Below, piece after piece: positions 42,625-52,069 of a stretch of DNA of 64,000 nt. This DNA is from Spirosoma sordidisoli. Lineage in GTDB: Bacteria > Bacteroidota > Bacteroidia > Cytophagales > Spirosomataceae. A program made the position numbers and the translations under genes. Positions within the stretch are counted from its first letter, which is position 1, and every line of letters begins with the position of its first letter. The notes beneath the pieces were generated by a model. The model saw nothing but the letters and a program-made list of their open reading frames with translations. It was not told the origin of the DNA and ran no database searches. The stretch is taken from the NCBI RefSeq assembly GCF_004138325.1, contig NZ_SBLB01000001.1, positions 434,001 through 498,000 of the forward strand, written 5' to 3'.

Positions 42625-45264
42625 TTAGAATTGAATCCGATACGTGTTCAGTTGACGAGGGCTAAAACTCGTTTTCAGACTGGTACTAATAGGCTTCAGC
42701 ACCTGCTCATTGGTTTCAATATGCGTGGTTTGCCAGGCCCGGCGGATTGGCAATGCCCAATTCAGCGTGGGTGTGGCGGCCGTTTTGTTCAGATTCCAGA
42801 ACCGGGCAATCAGACCGTTGTTGATACCTTCTTCGCTCGGTTTTAATCCCCAGATCAGCAAGCCCGGAGCATCAGTTTTCAGCAGCGAGAATGTCGTTTC
42901 AGGATAAGTACCAGCATTACCCGTTACGGCTCCGGCTACGAGCGGATTCTGGTGTTCGAGCGAGAATTTCATGGCGGCAAGTGCGTCGAATGCACCCGAG
43001 TGAGTCGTCAGGGCAAAGTGGTAGCGGAGGTCTTTTACCCCATTCTGATTGTAGATACCCAGCCGGAGCGTGTCTTTTTTGCCGGACCCGTAGGTATCTA
43101 CCTGCCCGCCAGCCAGTGCGTTCAACTGGGCCGACGTTTCCCAAAGCGAATCGGGCCGGGCCGCCGTTGCAGTGCTTTGACCCAGCTTGAAGAAACTGCA
43201 ATCCTGATTCGAGATCGTGACCCCGTAAGTTGGTTCGGCGACGTCGGCAAAGTGGTTGAAGGTCTGGTAATCAAGTCGGGCATTCTGGCTGGCATAGTGG
43301 CCGCCACGAGTCTCCTTTTTCGCGGTTAGAATCGCCCCCAACTCTTCGTGGTTAGTCGTTGGCTTATCGAGGTTCAGCGAAAACGACCAGGCTTTCACAT
43401 CCCCAAAATTGGCTTGCAGGCTGTCTTCAATATCGATCCGGTTGTTCCGAAACAGCGTTACCCGTACCGTATGAGCAATGGGGTCGTTTGAAACCGCTTT
43501 GAACGTGACCGATACGGGTCCTTTATTCTCCACCATTAGCTCATTACCCGCGTTGGGATTCTTGGTACCAATGTCGTTCAGCAATCGCCCATTGGTTTGC
43601 TTCACCAACTGACGGTTCGCTTTCCGGTCATAGAGTTCGCTGATGACACCCGACTTTTTCAGCCGAATCCGGTAGTAGTCGTTCTGAATAAACTCACCCG
43701 CTACCTCGGCCGCATCGGGCCGACGAGTTGGCGCTCCCTGCTGAATTTCATAGACCTTGTAGCCGACGGATGGTACGTTTTCGGCCCAGATTCGCACGAA
43801 CGGTTTACCCCCCTTCTGAATCGGCTGGCTGACAACCTCGCGCTTTGTTTGTACATCAATAACCCGAACGGGTTGCTGACCAGCATAGGCAAAATCGGCT
43901 ACGTCGTTTCGCGACCAGTTCAGGGGATTGAACACGTAAAAACGGGACGCCAACGTACCTGTCTGGCTACCTTTGATCTGCTGCCCCATCGCCAGCACCG
44001 CCCGGGTATAGAGCGAATCTACGTACCCGACAATCCGGTGGTGCAGTTTGGTTTGCCAATCGGCCCGCTCGCGTTTCGATACGGGGCCATCAGCCGTCCA
44101 GTCATGCTCCCAATACAGGCCATAGGCTTCCCAGGCCAGATCGCGGGCCGTTTTCAGGTCGCGGGCAAAAGTGCTGTCTTTGAGCGATACCAGAGCCGCC
44201 AACCCCTCCGCCGACCGTAGTTTTTCGGTGGCCCGGCGAATATGGGCGGTGGTTTCGTTCATCGAGACGGGGTACAAATCCCACTCGTTGCCATAACTCA
44301 CCGACTCAGTCGGGAGCTTCGGGTAGGTACGTTCAACGTCGGCAAAGAAGTCTTCTTCGTTCGAGACACGTACCCGGCGAGTAGCCGTCGAGTACCGTTG
44401 GGCTGCGGTGGTAAAGGCGGGCGACACATAGGTATCTAGATCATCCCAGCCGTAGCCAAACGCACCCGCTACATTGAACGGATAAACCGAACGGGTCGAA
44501 ACGGTATCGCACATCGTGGTCAGGTCGGCTATCACCTTACCCATATCGCCCACAATATCCGTTGGCACTTTCTCGCGCCGGGCTTCGGCGTAGCCGCCCA
44601 GTGTCCGACCGTTATAGATGGGTCGATTGTACCATTTCATGATGACGGACCGGCCATCCTGACCCATGTAGCGGTAAAGTTGGTTTCGGCGGTGGGCCAG
44701 ACTTTCGTGGGATATTTTGCTCGCGCAGCCACAAACGCCCCGCCAACTGTATTTGGCCCCCGACCCCGCCCAGAGCGAACTCAGGCCGAGTGGCAGCGTC
44801 TGGTTTTCCATGCACACCGCCATTCTGAACCGTAAATTCCACTGCCGTTCCAATTGCCCGGCGTAATACATGCCCCGCAGTACTGCTTCGGTGGGTTGGC
44901 CCCCATACGTACTGACCAACCCATTGAGCGGACTGCTGATGTGCCCCGACCGAATGCGACCAATGAGCCGTTCGAACTGGGCCGGACTACGAAACTTCTG
45001 GTACGTTTTGAGCCAGTAACTGCCATCGCAATTGAAACGGGCCTGAAAATCATCGGGTAACTGTTGGGTCGAATCAATCTGCCGGAGGTAATAGTCGAGC
45101 ATACGGACAAACACCGTGTCGTACTGCGCTTCGTTACCCGTCCACATATAGTCGGTATGGTCGTCGTTGGCCAGATACAGTCGTTTTACCGGCTGCGCGT
45201 TCAGCGTAACCGCCAGCAGCAACAACAAGACAACTCCCAGTAAGATGACGCTCAGTCGTGACAT
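42625..45264 (-). CDS. exported GH38-like alpha-mannosidase-superfamily protein, copy 2
   Basis: The 879-residue protein has an N-terminal signal sequence (cleaved near LNAQ, 24). It is a full-length paralogue of the gene at 18666: both have RLYLANDDHTDYMWT (zinc-type H-x-D...W), WAGSGAKYSWRGVCGC, DGRSVIMKWY and ETTAHIRRATEKLRS-like segments. The sequence is less GC-rich than copy 1. It follows susD by 10 bp, so it is the first enzyme of the PUL and probably highly expressed. It should cleave alpha-mannoside bonds in exported or imported oligosaccharides; the exact linkage is unknown. Confidence 0.7.
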   Translation of the reverse strand: MSRLSVILLGVVLLLLLAVTLNAQPVKRLYLANDDHTDYMWTGNEAQYDTVFVRMLDYYLRQIDSTQQLPDDFQARFNCDGSYWLKTYQKFRSPAQFERLIGRIRSGHISSPLNGLVSTYGGQPTEAVLRGMYYAGQLERQWNLRFRMAVCMENQTLPLGLSSLWAGSGAKYSWRGVCGCASKISHESLAHRRNQLYRYMGQDGRSVIMKWYNRPIYNGRTLGGYAEARREKVPTDIVGDMGKVIADLTTMCDTVSTRSVYPFNVAGAFGYGWDDLDTYVSPAFTTAAQRYSTATRRVRVSNEEDFFADVERTYPKLPTESVSYGNEWDLYPVSMNETTAHIRRATEKLRSAEGLAALVSLKDSTFARDLKTARDLAWEAYGLYWEHDWTADGPVSKRERADWQTKLHHRIVGYVDSLYTRAVLAMGQQIKGSQTGTLASRFYVFNPLNWSRNDVADFAYAGQQPVRVIDVQTKREVVSQPIQKGGKPFVRIWAENVPSVGYKVYEIQQGAPTRRPDAAEVAGEFIQNDYYRIRLKKSGVISELYDRKANRQLVKQTNGRLLNDIGTKNPNAGNELMVENKGPVSVTFKAVSNDPIAHTVRVTLFRNNRIDIEDSLQANFGDVKAWSFSLNLDKPTTNHEELGAILTAKKETRGGHYASQNARLDYQTFNHFADVAEPTYGVTISNQDCSFFKLGQSTATAARPDSLWETSAQLNALAGGQVDTYGSGKKDTLRLGIYNQNGVKDLRYHFALTTHSGAFDALAAMKFSLEHQNPLVAGAVTGNAGTYPETTFSLLKTDAPGLLIWGLKPSEEGINNGLIARFWNLNKTAATPTLNWALPIRRAWQTTHIETNEQVLKPISTSLKTSFSPRQLNTYRIQF

Positions 45265-45274
45265 GGCTAATGGC

Positions 45275-46720
45275 TTAATAGCCTGTATTTTGTGTCAGCT
45301 TTTTGTTCAGATCGATTTCGCGCAGTGGAATCGGGTACAGTTTCTGATGGCTCAACACCTTCAGCCCTTTGGCAGTCAGAACCGTCATATACCGATCGGT
45401 ACGCAGCAGATCGAACCAGCGGTGATTTTCGAAGGCCAGTTCAACCCGGCGTTCGTCTTCGAGCGCCAGCCGCATTGTCGCCTGGGTGAGGCCCGTTTTG
45501 TCGGCAAGGCCCGCCCGTTTCCGAACCTGATTCAGGAACGGCAGTGCGTCGGCTGTTTTGCCCTGTTCGTTGAGTGCTTCGGCATACATCAGCAATACAT
45601 CGGCGTAGCGTAGTATCGGGAAATCGACGTCGGAGTCAGCGTTAAGTGCCCCCTGTTGCCGGAACTTCACCACGTACGCATCGGCCACATCACGACCCTG
45701 CGCGTTTTTGTAGGTCGTTAGCAACGACGCATCCTTGCGCACGTCACCCGCTTCGTAGGCTTTAACCAGATCGGCCGTGGGGCGATTGAATCCGCCACCA
45801 CCGCCACCGCCCGTACCAAGCAAAACAGTCCCGGCGTTGAACGGTGCCCAGTTCGACCACATATCGGAGCCCTGCCCGATTTGTCCCGACAGGTACTGCA
45901 CCGCAAAAATCACTTCGCGGTTGGCCGCAAACGAGGTTGTGTTGGCAAACACACTGGCATACGACGGCATCAGGTCGTGCGCCTTCGAATCGACAACCTC
46001 TTTTAGTTTGGCAGCTGCATTATCGTACTGTTTCAGGGTCAGGTACACCTTACCCAACAATGATTTTGCCGCCCAGCGGGACGCCCGGCCAGCTTCGGCG
46101 TTGGCAATCGTAGCGGGTAATTTCTCTTCGGCTGCTTTCAGGTCGTTCACAATGAGTTCGTACACCTGAGCCGCCGGGCTGCGGGGCAGGTCGTTGGCCC
46201 CGTAGGGCGAGCTAACCTCCGACGTAAGCAATTGAACATCACCAAAGAACCGAACCAGGTTGAAGTAGAACATGGCCCGCATAAACTTGGCCTCGCCCTC
46301 AAACCGGTCTTTACTCGCCTGCGGAATCGTGGTGGCAGGCAGGCGGTCCAGAATGGCATTGGTCCGGGCAATGCCCAGGTAATGCCCCGTCCAGGCAGCC
46401 CCGACGGTAGCGTTGGAGATCGTAATCAGGTAGTCGTCGATCTCGAAGATCGGGAGGTTTACCGGCTGACGCGTAACGCCCAGATCGGTGTTGTCGGTGA
46501 TGATTTCGGACATCGAAAACAGGGCACCGCTTCCCCCGCCGTATAAGCCGGGGTTTTTCAGGGTCGCATACACCCCCACCACGGCGTTGTTGAAATCAGC
46601 CGTTGTTTTGTAGAAATTAACTTCGCTTCGTTCAGTAACCGGCACCTGCTCCAGGAATGACTCCTCACAGGCCGTCGATAACAGCGCCAGCAGAACCAAA
46701 GATATATACTTGATTTTCAT
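45275..46720 (-). CDS. SusD/RagB-family glycan-binding outer-membrane lipoprotein
   Basis: About 481 residues from MKIKYISLVLLALLSTACEE, whose Cys18 in a lipobox-like STAC fits a lipoprotein; the longer frame adds a poor N-terminus. TPR-like helices follow, with LPFLNQVRKRAGL and ERRVELAFENHRWFDLLR near the C-terminus, a signature of SusD. It binds a specific polysaccharide at the cell surface and closes the SusC channel. It lies 25 bp after susC and 10 bp before the GH38-like enzyme. susCD define the region as a PUL. Confidence 0.92.
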   Translation of the reverse strand: MKIKYISLVLLALLSTACEESFLEQVPVTERSEVNFYKTTADFNNAVVGVYATLKNPGLYGGGSGALFSMSEIITDNTDLGVTRQPVNLPIFEIDDYLITISNATVGAAWTGHYLGIARTNAILDRLPATTIPQASKDRFEGEAKFMRAMFYFNLVRFFGDVQLLTSEVSSPYGANDLPRSPAAQVYELIVNDLKAAEEKLPATIANAEAGRASRWAAKSLLGKVYLTLKQYDNAAAKLKEVVDSKAHDLMPSYASVFANTTSFAANREVIFAVQYLSGQIGQGSDMWSNWAPFNAGTVLLGTGGGGGGGFNRPTADLVKAYEAGDVRKDASLLTTYKNAQGRDVADAYVVKFRQQGALNADSDVDFPILRYADVLLMYAEALNEQGKTADALPFLNQVRKRAGLADKTGLTQATMRLALEDERRVELAFENHRWFDLLRTDRYMTVLTAKGLKVLSHQKLYPIPLREIDLNKKLTQNTGY

Positions 46721-46745
46721 CGTCTTGTGAAGATAAAGTGGTGGG

Positions 46746-49700
46746 TTAAAAACCGAGATTGATACCAAACGTGATGGTACGGGCCTGTGGGTACGTGCCA
46801 AAGTCGAGGCCAGCCGCCCGAACATCGTCGCCCGATCCGCTCACCTCCGGATCGAAGCCGTTATAGTTGGTGAAGGTGAACAGGTTCGTCGCCGTGGCAT
46901 ACACCCGCGCAGAGCCCAGACGCAGCCGATTCACGACAGACGTGGGTATGTTATAGCCGAGCGAGACATTGCGAATCCGCAGGAACGACCCATCGAACAA
47001 GTAGGCACTGCTAAACACCGTGTTGTTGTTCCGGCTTCCGCGGATAGCGCGGCCATACACGCCGTTGCCCGGTTGTGTAGGCGATACGTAGCGGTTGTCA
47101 AAAGCCTCCTGAATCTGGTTCTGAACGCCGGAGGTGTTGATCGAGAAAGTAGAGTTGAAAATCTTTTGCCCCACCATACCGTTAGTCAGCACGTCGAGCG
47201 TGAAGCCTTTGTACGAGAAATTGTTGTTAAAGCCGAAAAAGAAGTCGGGATGGGGACTGCCGATCACCGTCCGGTCGTTATCGTCGATCCGGCCATCGTT
47301 ATTGATGTCTTCCCACTTGAAATCGCCCGCTTTGGCGAAGGGTTGTTTACCGTAGGTCGTCGCTTCTTCGTTGGTCTGGAACACGCCAATCATCCGCCGA
47401 CCAAAGAAGCTTCCGATTGGGTCACCCACCTGCGTCACGGCGTATACCTGCCGGCCCAGTGCCGACGAGAATATTTTTTCGGTTTCGGCGCTCATCGCCA
47501 GCACCTTGTTCCGGTTGAAAGTAATGTTGAAATTGGTGGTCCACTTAAACGCCTTCACTGTATTTCGGGTGGTGAGCGCCAGTTCGATACCCCGGTTCTG
47601 CACTTCGCCCAGGTTGACGAGCGCACTCGTCAGTCCGGTTGCCGATGGGGTCTGAATGCTAAAGAGCATGTCGGTATTGCGCTTGTCGTAATAGTCGGCC
47701 GTGACGGCAACCCGGCTGTTGAGCAGACTAAAGTCAATGCCCAGGTCAAGCTGCTTCATCGATTCCCAACCCAGCAAACTGTTGGTGAACGACGACCGGC
47801 CGAGACCGGGGGCCAGCGCATTGCCCAGCACATAGTTGGCATCGCGCAGTTGGCCAATGGCCCGATAATCGCCAATAGCATTGTTACCGGTCAGGCCGTA
47901 GCTGGCGCGTAGCTTCAGGTCCGATACGAAGGTCAGCCCCTTCATAAAGTTTTCTTCCGATACCCGCCAGCCCACGGATGCCGAGGGGAACGTGCCCCAG
48001 CGGTTGTCGGCTCCAAACCGGGATGACCCATCGCGCCGAACAGTAGCTGTAAACAGGTATTTGTCGTTCAGCGAGTAGTTGACCCTGGCCAGATACGACA
48101 GCATCGTATGAACCGTTGTGCCCTCGCTACCCGCATTGACCGTACCCCCGTTGATATTGTCGATCAGGTTGTCGGGAAAGCGGGTGGCCTGCGCCTGAAT
48201 GCTATTGGCGTAGGCATTCTGGGCGGTGAAACCAACCACGGCATCAACGGCGTGGCGACCCACCTGCTTTTTGTAGCTAAAGGTGTTCTCTGTGAGCCAG
48301 TTGGTGGCTTCGCTGTTGGTGGCGGTGGCGTTGGTCAGCACCGATACCGGGTTGTACGTGTTGGGATCGAACCGGCGGTTTTTCGAGTAGTTCAGGTCGG
48401 CCCCTACCGTCGACCTGAACTTCAAGCCGTTCAGGATTTCGTATTCGGCGTAGGCATTCCCAAACAGGCGGAACTGGGTGCCGTTGATCTGTAATTCATT
48501 CGCCAACTGCACCGGATGCGGATACGCAATGTCGCCTTCGGTGGGTTGGTAGGTGATGGTGTAATTGCCGTTGGCGTCATAAACAGGCACATACGGAGGC
48601 AATGACAAAGCCGCCTGCACCACCGCCCCGCCCGAGTGGCCAATGGCACTGACATCGTCGATTTTAGTGAAACTTGGCAGCATCGTTACACCCACCGTGA
48701 GTTTATCCGACAGTTTGCCATCCAGATTAAGCCGAAAACTGTAGCGCTCCAGACCGGAACTGATGATGATGCCTTTCTGGCTGAAATAACCGCCCGACAA
48801 GGCATACCGCAGCTTGTCGGTACCGCCCGATGCCGACACCTGGTAGTTTTGAATCGGGGCCGTGCGGAAAATAACGTCCTGCCAGTCCGTATCGGGAAGC
48901 TTAGACAGGTCGCCCTGGAGGATACTCGGAATCTGGTACGAATTGGGGCGAACAGAATTCGGGTCCGTTACCTTTCCCGTAGCCACGTTATCCAGATAGC
49001 CGTTGTTACGCCCTTCGGTGACGAACTGGGCAAAATCGCGGGTATTCAATAAATCCAGTTTTTTGGCTACCTGCTGAAAACCCGTGTACGCGTCCACTTC
49101 GATGCGTGCTTTACCCGCCTTTCCGCGCTTGGTTGTGATCATGATAACCCCGTTAGAGCCGCGCGATCCATAGATAGCCGTTGATGAGGCATCTTTCAGC
49201 ACGTCGATACTCTCGATATCGTTGGGGTTGATGGTGTTAAGCGGGTTGCCAATGCCTGAGTTGGTCACCGGGTATCCGTCAATCACAAAGAGCGGTTCGT
49301 TTCCGCCTGAAATTGAGCCGATACCCCGAATCAGAATGTTGGTGTTGCCGCCGGGCGCACCGTTGCTCTGCGAAATCTGCAAGCCCGCTACCTGCCCCTG
49401 CAATGCCTGATCGACGCCCGAGACGGGTAACTTCTGAATATCTTTTGAACTCACCGAAGCAATGGCGCCCGTCAGATCTTTCTTTTCCTGGGTACCGTAG
49501 CCAACCACCACAACCTCGCCCAGCGTTTTATCGCCGGGTGTCAACTGGACATCAATCGTCGACCGGTTGGCAACGACTACTTCCTGGCTAAGGTACCCCA
49601 CGTAGGATACAACCAGTACGGCATTACCGGCAGGCACCGATAGCCGGTAGATCCCCTCCGCGTTGGTTGTTGTACCGTTGGAGGAGCCTTTGAGCAATAG

Positions 49701-49853
49701 CGTCACGCCGGGTAATGACTGGCCGGTTTCATCGGTAACACGGCCGGTGACGGTCAGGGTAGTTTGGGCATGAGCTGTCAGAAAAACAGCCAGCCCCAGC
49801 ATCAGCAGCAGCCAGGTTCTCTTTCGAATGCGGGAAGTAAAGTCAGAGTTCAT
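46746..49853 (-). CDS. SusC/RagA TonB-linked outer-membrane transporter
   Basis: About 1035 residues from MNSDFTSRIRKRTWLLL, a signal-type N-terminus; codons upstream are AT-rich leader. After the signal comes a carboxypeptidase-regulatory-like domain (VTGRVTDETGQSLPGVTLLL), then EVVVVGYGTQEKKDLTGAI (TonB box and SusC plug start), IYGSRGSNGVIMITTKRGK in the plug, and a 22-strand barrel ending in an aromatic residue (GINLGF). It imports oligosaccharides with energy from TonB. It is the first gene of the PUL and divergent from a KduD-like gene. Confidence 0.93.
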   Translation of the reverse strand: MNSDFTSRIRKRTWLLLMLGLAVFLTAHAQTTLTVTGRVTDETGQSLPGVTLLLKGSSNGTTTNAEGIYRLSVPAGNAVLVVSYVGYLSQEVVVANRSTIDVQLTPGDKTLGEVVVVGYGTQEKKDLTGAIASVSSKDIQKLPVSGVDQALQGQVAGLQISQSNGAPGGNTNILIRGIGSISGGNEPLFVIDGYPVTNSGIGNPLNTINPNDIESIDVLKDASSTAIYGSRGSNGVIMITTKRGKAGKARIEVDAYTGFQQVAKKLDLLNTRDFAQFVTEGRNNGYLDNVATGKVTDPNSVRPNSYQIPSILQGDLSKLPDTDWQDVIFRTAPIQNYQVSASGGTDKLRYALSGGYFSQKGIIISSGLERYSFRLNLDGKLSDKLTVGVTMLPSFTKIDDVSAIGHSGGAVVQAALSLPPYVPVYDANGNYTITYQPTEGDIAYPHPVQLANELQINGTQFRLFGNAYAEYEILNGLKFRSTVGADLNYSKNRRFDPNTYNPVSVLTNATATNSEATNWLTENTFSYKKQVGRHAVDAVVGFTAQNAYANSIQAQATRFPDNLIDNINGGTVNAGSEGTTVHTMLSYLARVNYSLNDKYLFTATVRRDGSSRFGADNRWGTFPSASVGWRVSEENFMKGLTFVSDLKLRASYGLTGNNAIGDYRAIGQLRDANYVLGNALAPGLGRSSFTNSLLGWESMKQLDLGIDFSLLNSRVAVTADYYDKRNTDMLFSIQTPSATGLTSALVNLGEVQNRGIELALTTRNTVKAFKWTTNFNITFNRNKVLAMSAETEKIFSSALGRQVYAVTQVGDPIGSFFGRRMIGVFQTNEEATTYGKQPFAKAGDFKWEDINNDGRIDDNDRTVIGSPHPDFFFGFNNNFSYKGFTLDVLTNGMVGQKIFNSTFSINTSGVQNQIQEAFDNRYVSPTQPGNGVYGRAIRGSRNNNTVFSSAYLFDGSFLRIRNVSLGYNIPTSVVNRLRLGSARVYATATNLFTFTNYNGFDPEVSGSGDDVRAAGLDFGTYPQARTITFGINLGF

Positions 49854-50144
49854 AATGATTATTATTTGACAATAGTAAATAACAATTCTATAATGCAATA
49901 CTATATCTTTTATCAATATCGAGCAATTATTTTCACTTATTTTTTATAAATCATAATTATTCCATGTTTTCAGGTATAAGTATTATTATAATTTTATCTC
50001 ATTTTTCTTAATTACATTAGCTCATTTGCTACAAATAATCCAATTTCAACGAAATGCTCACGCTAGGCTGGGCGTCCAGCTTACCAGTCGTGTTATTTCG
50101 TATTTATCTGTTATACTTGCGTCTTACTACAACAATGATACACT
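49854..50144. promoter_or_regulatory. AT-rich divergent promoter region of the PUL
   Basis: This 291-bp gap between susC and the KduD-like gene is much richer in A+T than the rest of the window. For susC a candidate is ATTG (49896-49899) with TACTATTG (49870-49877), 18 bp apart, close to the Bacteroidota -33 TTTG / -7 TAnnTTTG pattern. For the plus gene, TATACTTG at 50112-50119 is a candidate -7 box. I see no clear palindromic IclR site. Confidence 0.45.
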
Positions 50145-50915
50145 ATGAGTGTCGCTTCTCTTTTTGACCTAACGGGTAAGGTGGCCCTGGTAACGGGCTG
50201 CAAACGGGGTATTGGCCGAGCAATTGCCATAGGGCTGGCGGAGGCTGGGGCCGATATTATTGGCGTCTCTGCGTCACTCGAGACAAGCGGGAGTGAGGTA
50301 GAGCAGGCTATCAAAGCGCTGGGCCGGGAGTTCACCGGGTACCAATGTGATTTTAGTCAGCGGACATCGCTATATGCGTTCATTGACCAGATCCAGCGTG
50401 CGTTTCCCGTCATCGATATTCTGGTTAACAATGCCGGTACCATTCTGCGCAAGCCGGCCGCCGAGCACCCCGACGAGTATTGGGATACGGTCATTGAAAC
50501 GAACCTGAATGCGCAGTTTGTGCTGAGCCGCGAACTGGGAAAAGGCATGCTCGAACGTGGCCAGGGTAAAATAATATTCACGGCTTCGCTACTGACGTTT
50601 CAGGGCGGCATCAACGTGCCGGGCTATGCAGCCAGCAAAGGTGCCGTGGGGAGTCTGGTGAAGGCGCTGGCTAATGAATGGGCAGGCAAAGGGGTAAACG
50701 TCAACGCCATTGCACCGGGTTACATTGCTACTGACAATACCGAAGCCCTGCGGGCCGACCCCGACCGCAGCCAAAGTATTTTATCCCGGATTCCGGCTGG
50801 GCGCTGGGGTGAGTCGGACGACTTTAAAGGGCCGGCTGTCTTTCTGGCATCCGCGGCCGCTGATTACGTTCATGGCACCATTTTGACAGTAGATGGTGGC
50901 TGGATGGGGCGTTAA
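50145..50915 (+). CDS. kduD: KduD-like 2-dehydro-3-deoxy-D-gluconate/gluconate-type dehydrogenase
   Basis: The 256-residue SDR has TGCKRGIG at 17-24, NNAG at 95-98, and catalytic Ser148, Tyr161 and Lys165. The N-terminal LFDLTGKVALVTGCKRGIG and the C-terminal VHGTILTVDGGWMGR match KduD, which converts 2,5-diketo-3-deoxygluconate to 2-keto-3-deoxygluconate after lyase and GH105/88 action. Related sugar-alcohol SDRs cannot be excluded. It is divergent from susC and 68 bp before the IclR regulator on the same strand. No kduI, kdgK or kdgA is seen in the window. Confidence 0.78.
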   Translation: MSVASLFDLTGKVALVTGCKRGIGRAIAIGLAEAGADIIGVSASLETSGSEVEQAIKALGREFTGYQCDFSQRTSLYAFIDQIQRAFPVIDILVNNAGTILRKPAAEHPDEYWDTVIETNLNAQFVLSRELGKGMLERGQGKIIFTASLLTFQGGINVPGYAASKGAVGSLVKALANEWAGKGVNVNAIAPGYIATDNTEALRADPDRSQSILSRIPAGRWGESDDFKGPAVFLASAAADYVHGTILTVDGGWMGR

Positions 50916-50983
50916 CTCCTTTCCATCCGAAAACGAAGCGAATCTGTCAGCCGTTACTTATCCGATTTTGCTTACATTCCGTT

Positions 50984-51718
50984 ATGGTACTAGTCATTAT
51001 TAAAGCGCTGGATGTGCTGGAGTACGTAGCCCGTGACCAAACCCGGCCGTCTACGCTTACCGAGATAGCCGAAGGGTTGCAGCTCAACCCGGCCACCTGT
51101 GCCAACATCCTGCAGACGCTGGTCTCCAAAAATTACCTCGAACATGTAGGGCGTAAAAAAGGCTACCGACTGGGTCCGATGGCTTTCAGCCTGACCAACA
51201 ACGCCAACTACGAGCAGCAGTTGGTGTCGGCGTCGAAAGAGGTTATGGAAGCGCTGACGCTCGAGTTGAACGAAACCTCTATTCTGGGCGTCATTCGCAA
51301 CAACAAGCGGTTCATTCTGCACCTGGTCAATAGTGATCAGGATTTGCAGGTTCGCAGCCGAACCGAACGAAACGTGTATGAAACGGCCAGTGGTCGGCTT
51401 TTGGTCGCCTTCATGCCCCCCCGTGAACTGGAAAGTCTGGTTAATCAAATTGGTTTACCGGCATCGGATGTCTGGGAAGAGGCCACTACGGCCGAGGGCC
51501 TGGCTTCCAGCCTGGCCAGTATCCGGCGTGATGAGCTGGCTGTTACCATTTCCAAAACGCATATCATCGGGCTGGCTGTCCCCATTCGTCGGGGCGACCT
51601 GGTCATCGCCAGTCTAAGTGTTTTTCTGCCTCAAGTGCGCTGCAACGCCCGCCGTCGGAAAGAGATAGAACAGGCCCTGCACCGGGCGGGTCGGGCAATC
51701 AGCCAGCAGCTGAATTAA
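50984..51718 (+). CDS. IclR-family transcriptional regulator (KdgR-like role suspected)
   Basis: The 244-residue protein has an N-terminal winged helix (about 1-65: LTEIAEGLQLNPATCANILQ, then LEHVGRKKGYRLG) and a C-terminal ligand-binding domain (ETASGRLLVAFMPP, IGLAVPIRRGDLVIASLSVF). IclR members often respond to small acids; KdgR of pectin-degrading bacteria belongs here and binds 2-keto-3-deoxygluconate. Its position next to a KduD-like gene and divergent from a uronate PUL suggests the same signal. PULs are more often controlled by hybrid two-component, AraC or sigma/anti-sigma systems, so this is unusual. Confidence 0.84.
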   Translation: MVLVIIKALDVLEYVARDQTRPSTLTEIAEGLQLNPATCANILQTLVSKNYLEHVGRKKGYRLGPMAFSLTNNANYEQQLVSASKEVMEALTLELNETSILGVIRNNKRFILHLVNSDQDLQVRSRTERNVYETASGRLLVAFMPPRELESLVNQIGLPASDVWEEATTAEGLASSLASIRRDELAVTISKTHIIGLAVPIRRGDLVIASLSVFLPQVRCNARRRKEIEQALHRAGRAISQQLN

Positions 51719-51763
51719 CCCTTACAGGGACTGGCTGAATAATACTTGTTAGCAATCTGAATA

Positions 51764-52047
51764 GCCCCTGCAGGGGGAGTTTGGGGAAGGTATCTGCTGA
51801 CGTTAATCGGCTCGAATGGGCTGACTTTTCTACCCCCCAGGTCCGCGACGGCGGCCCGGCCTAAGAGGTTGTTTGGGGAAGGAATTGATGTGAATCCTAC
51901 TAGCCCGAATCGCTACCTTTTTACCCCCAGCCCCCTAAAGGGGGAGTTAGCTCCGCCGAATGAGCTCCCCCTTTAGGGGGCTGGGGGGTAAAAAGGTAGC
52001 CCATCGAGCCGACTAAAGTCAGCAGATACCTTCCCCAAACAACCTCT
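51764..52047. repeat. palindromic repeat cluster of three related units
   Basis: Between 51719 and 52069 there is no gene. An exact 19-bp inverted pair (AGAGGTTGTTTGGGGAAGG at 51864-51882 and its complement at 52029-52047) encloses an inner near-perfect pair of about 35 bp (51912-51946 with 51965-52000) around CCCCC..GGGGG hairpins. A third, truncated unit in minus orientation is at 51779-51840. A solo copy opens the window. The cluster separates the PUL side from the orphan gene at 52070 and may act as bidirectional terminator. Confidence 0.85.
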
Positions 52048-52069
52048 GAAGAGTGCAGCCGGGCTTTTA

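Noticed and set aside
51764-52047. Small RNA or riboswitch
   Set aside because: The inverted modules explain the structure, and the same module occurs alone at the window start without a conserved gene context.
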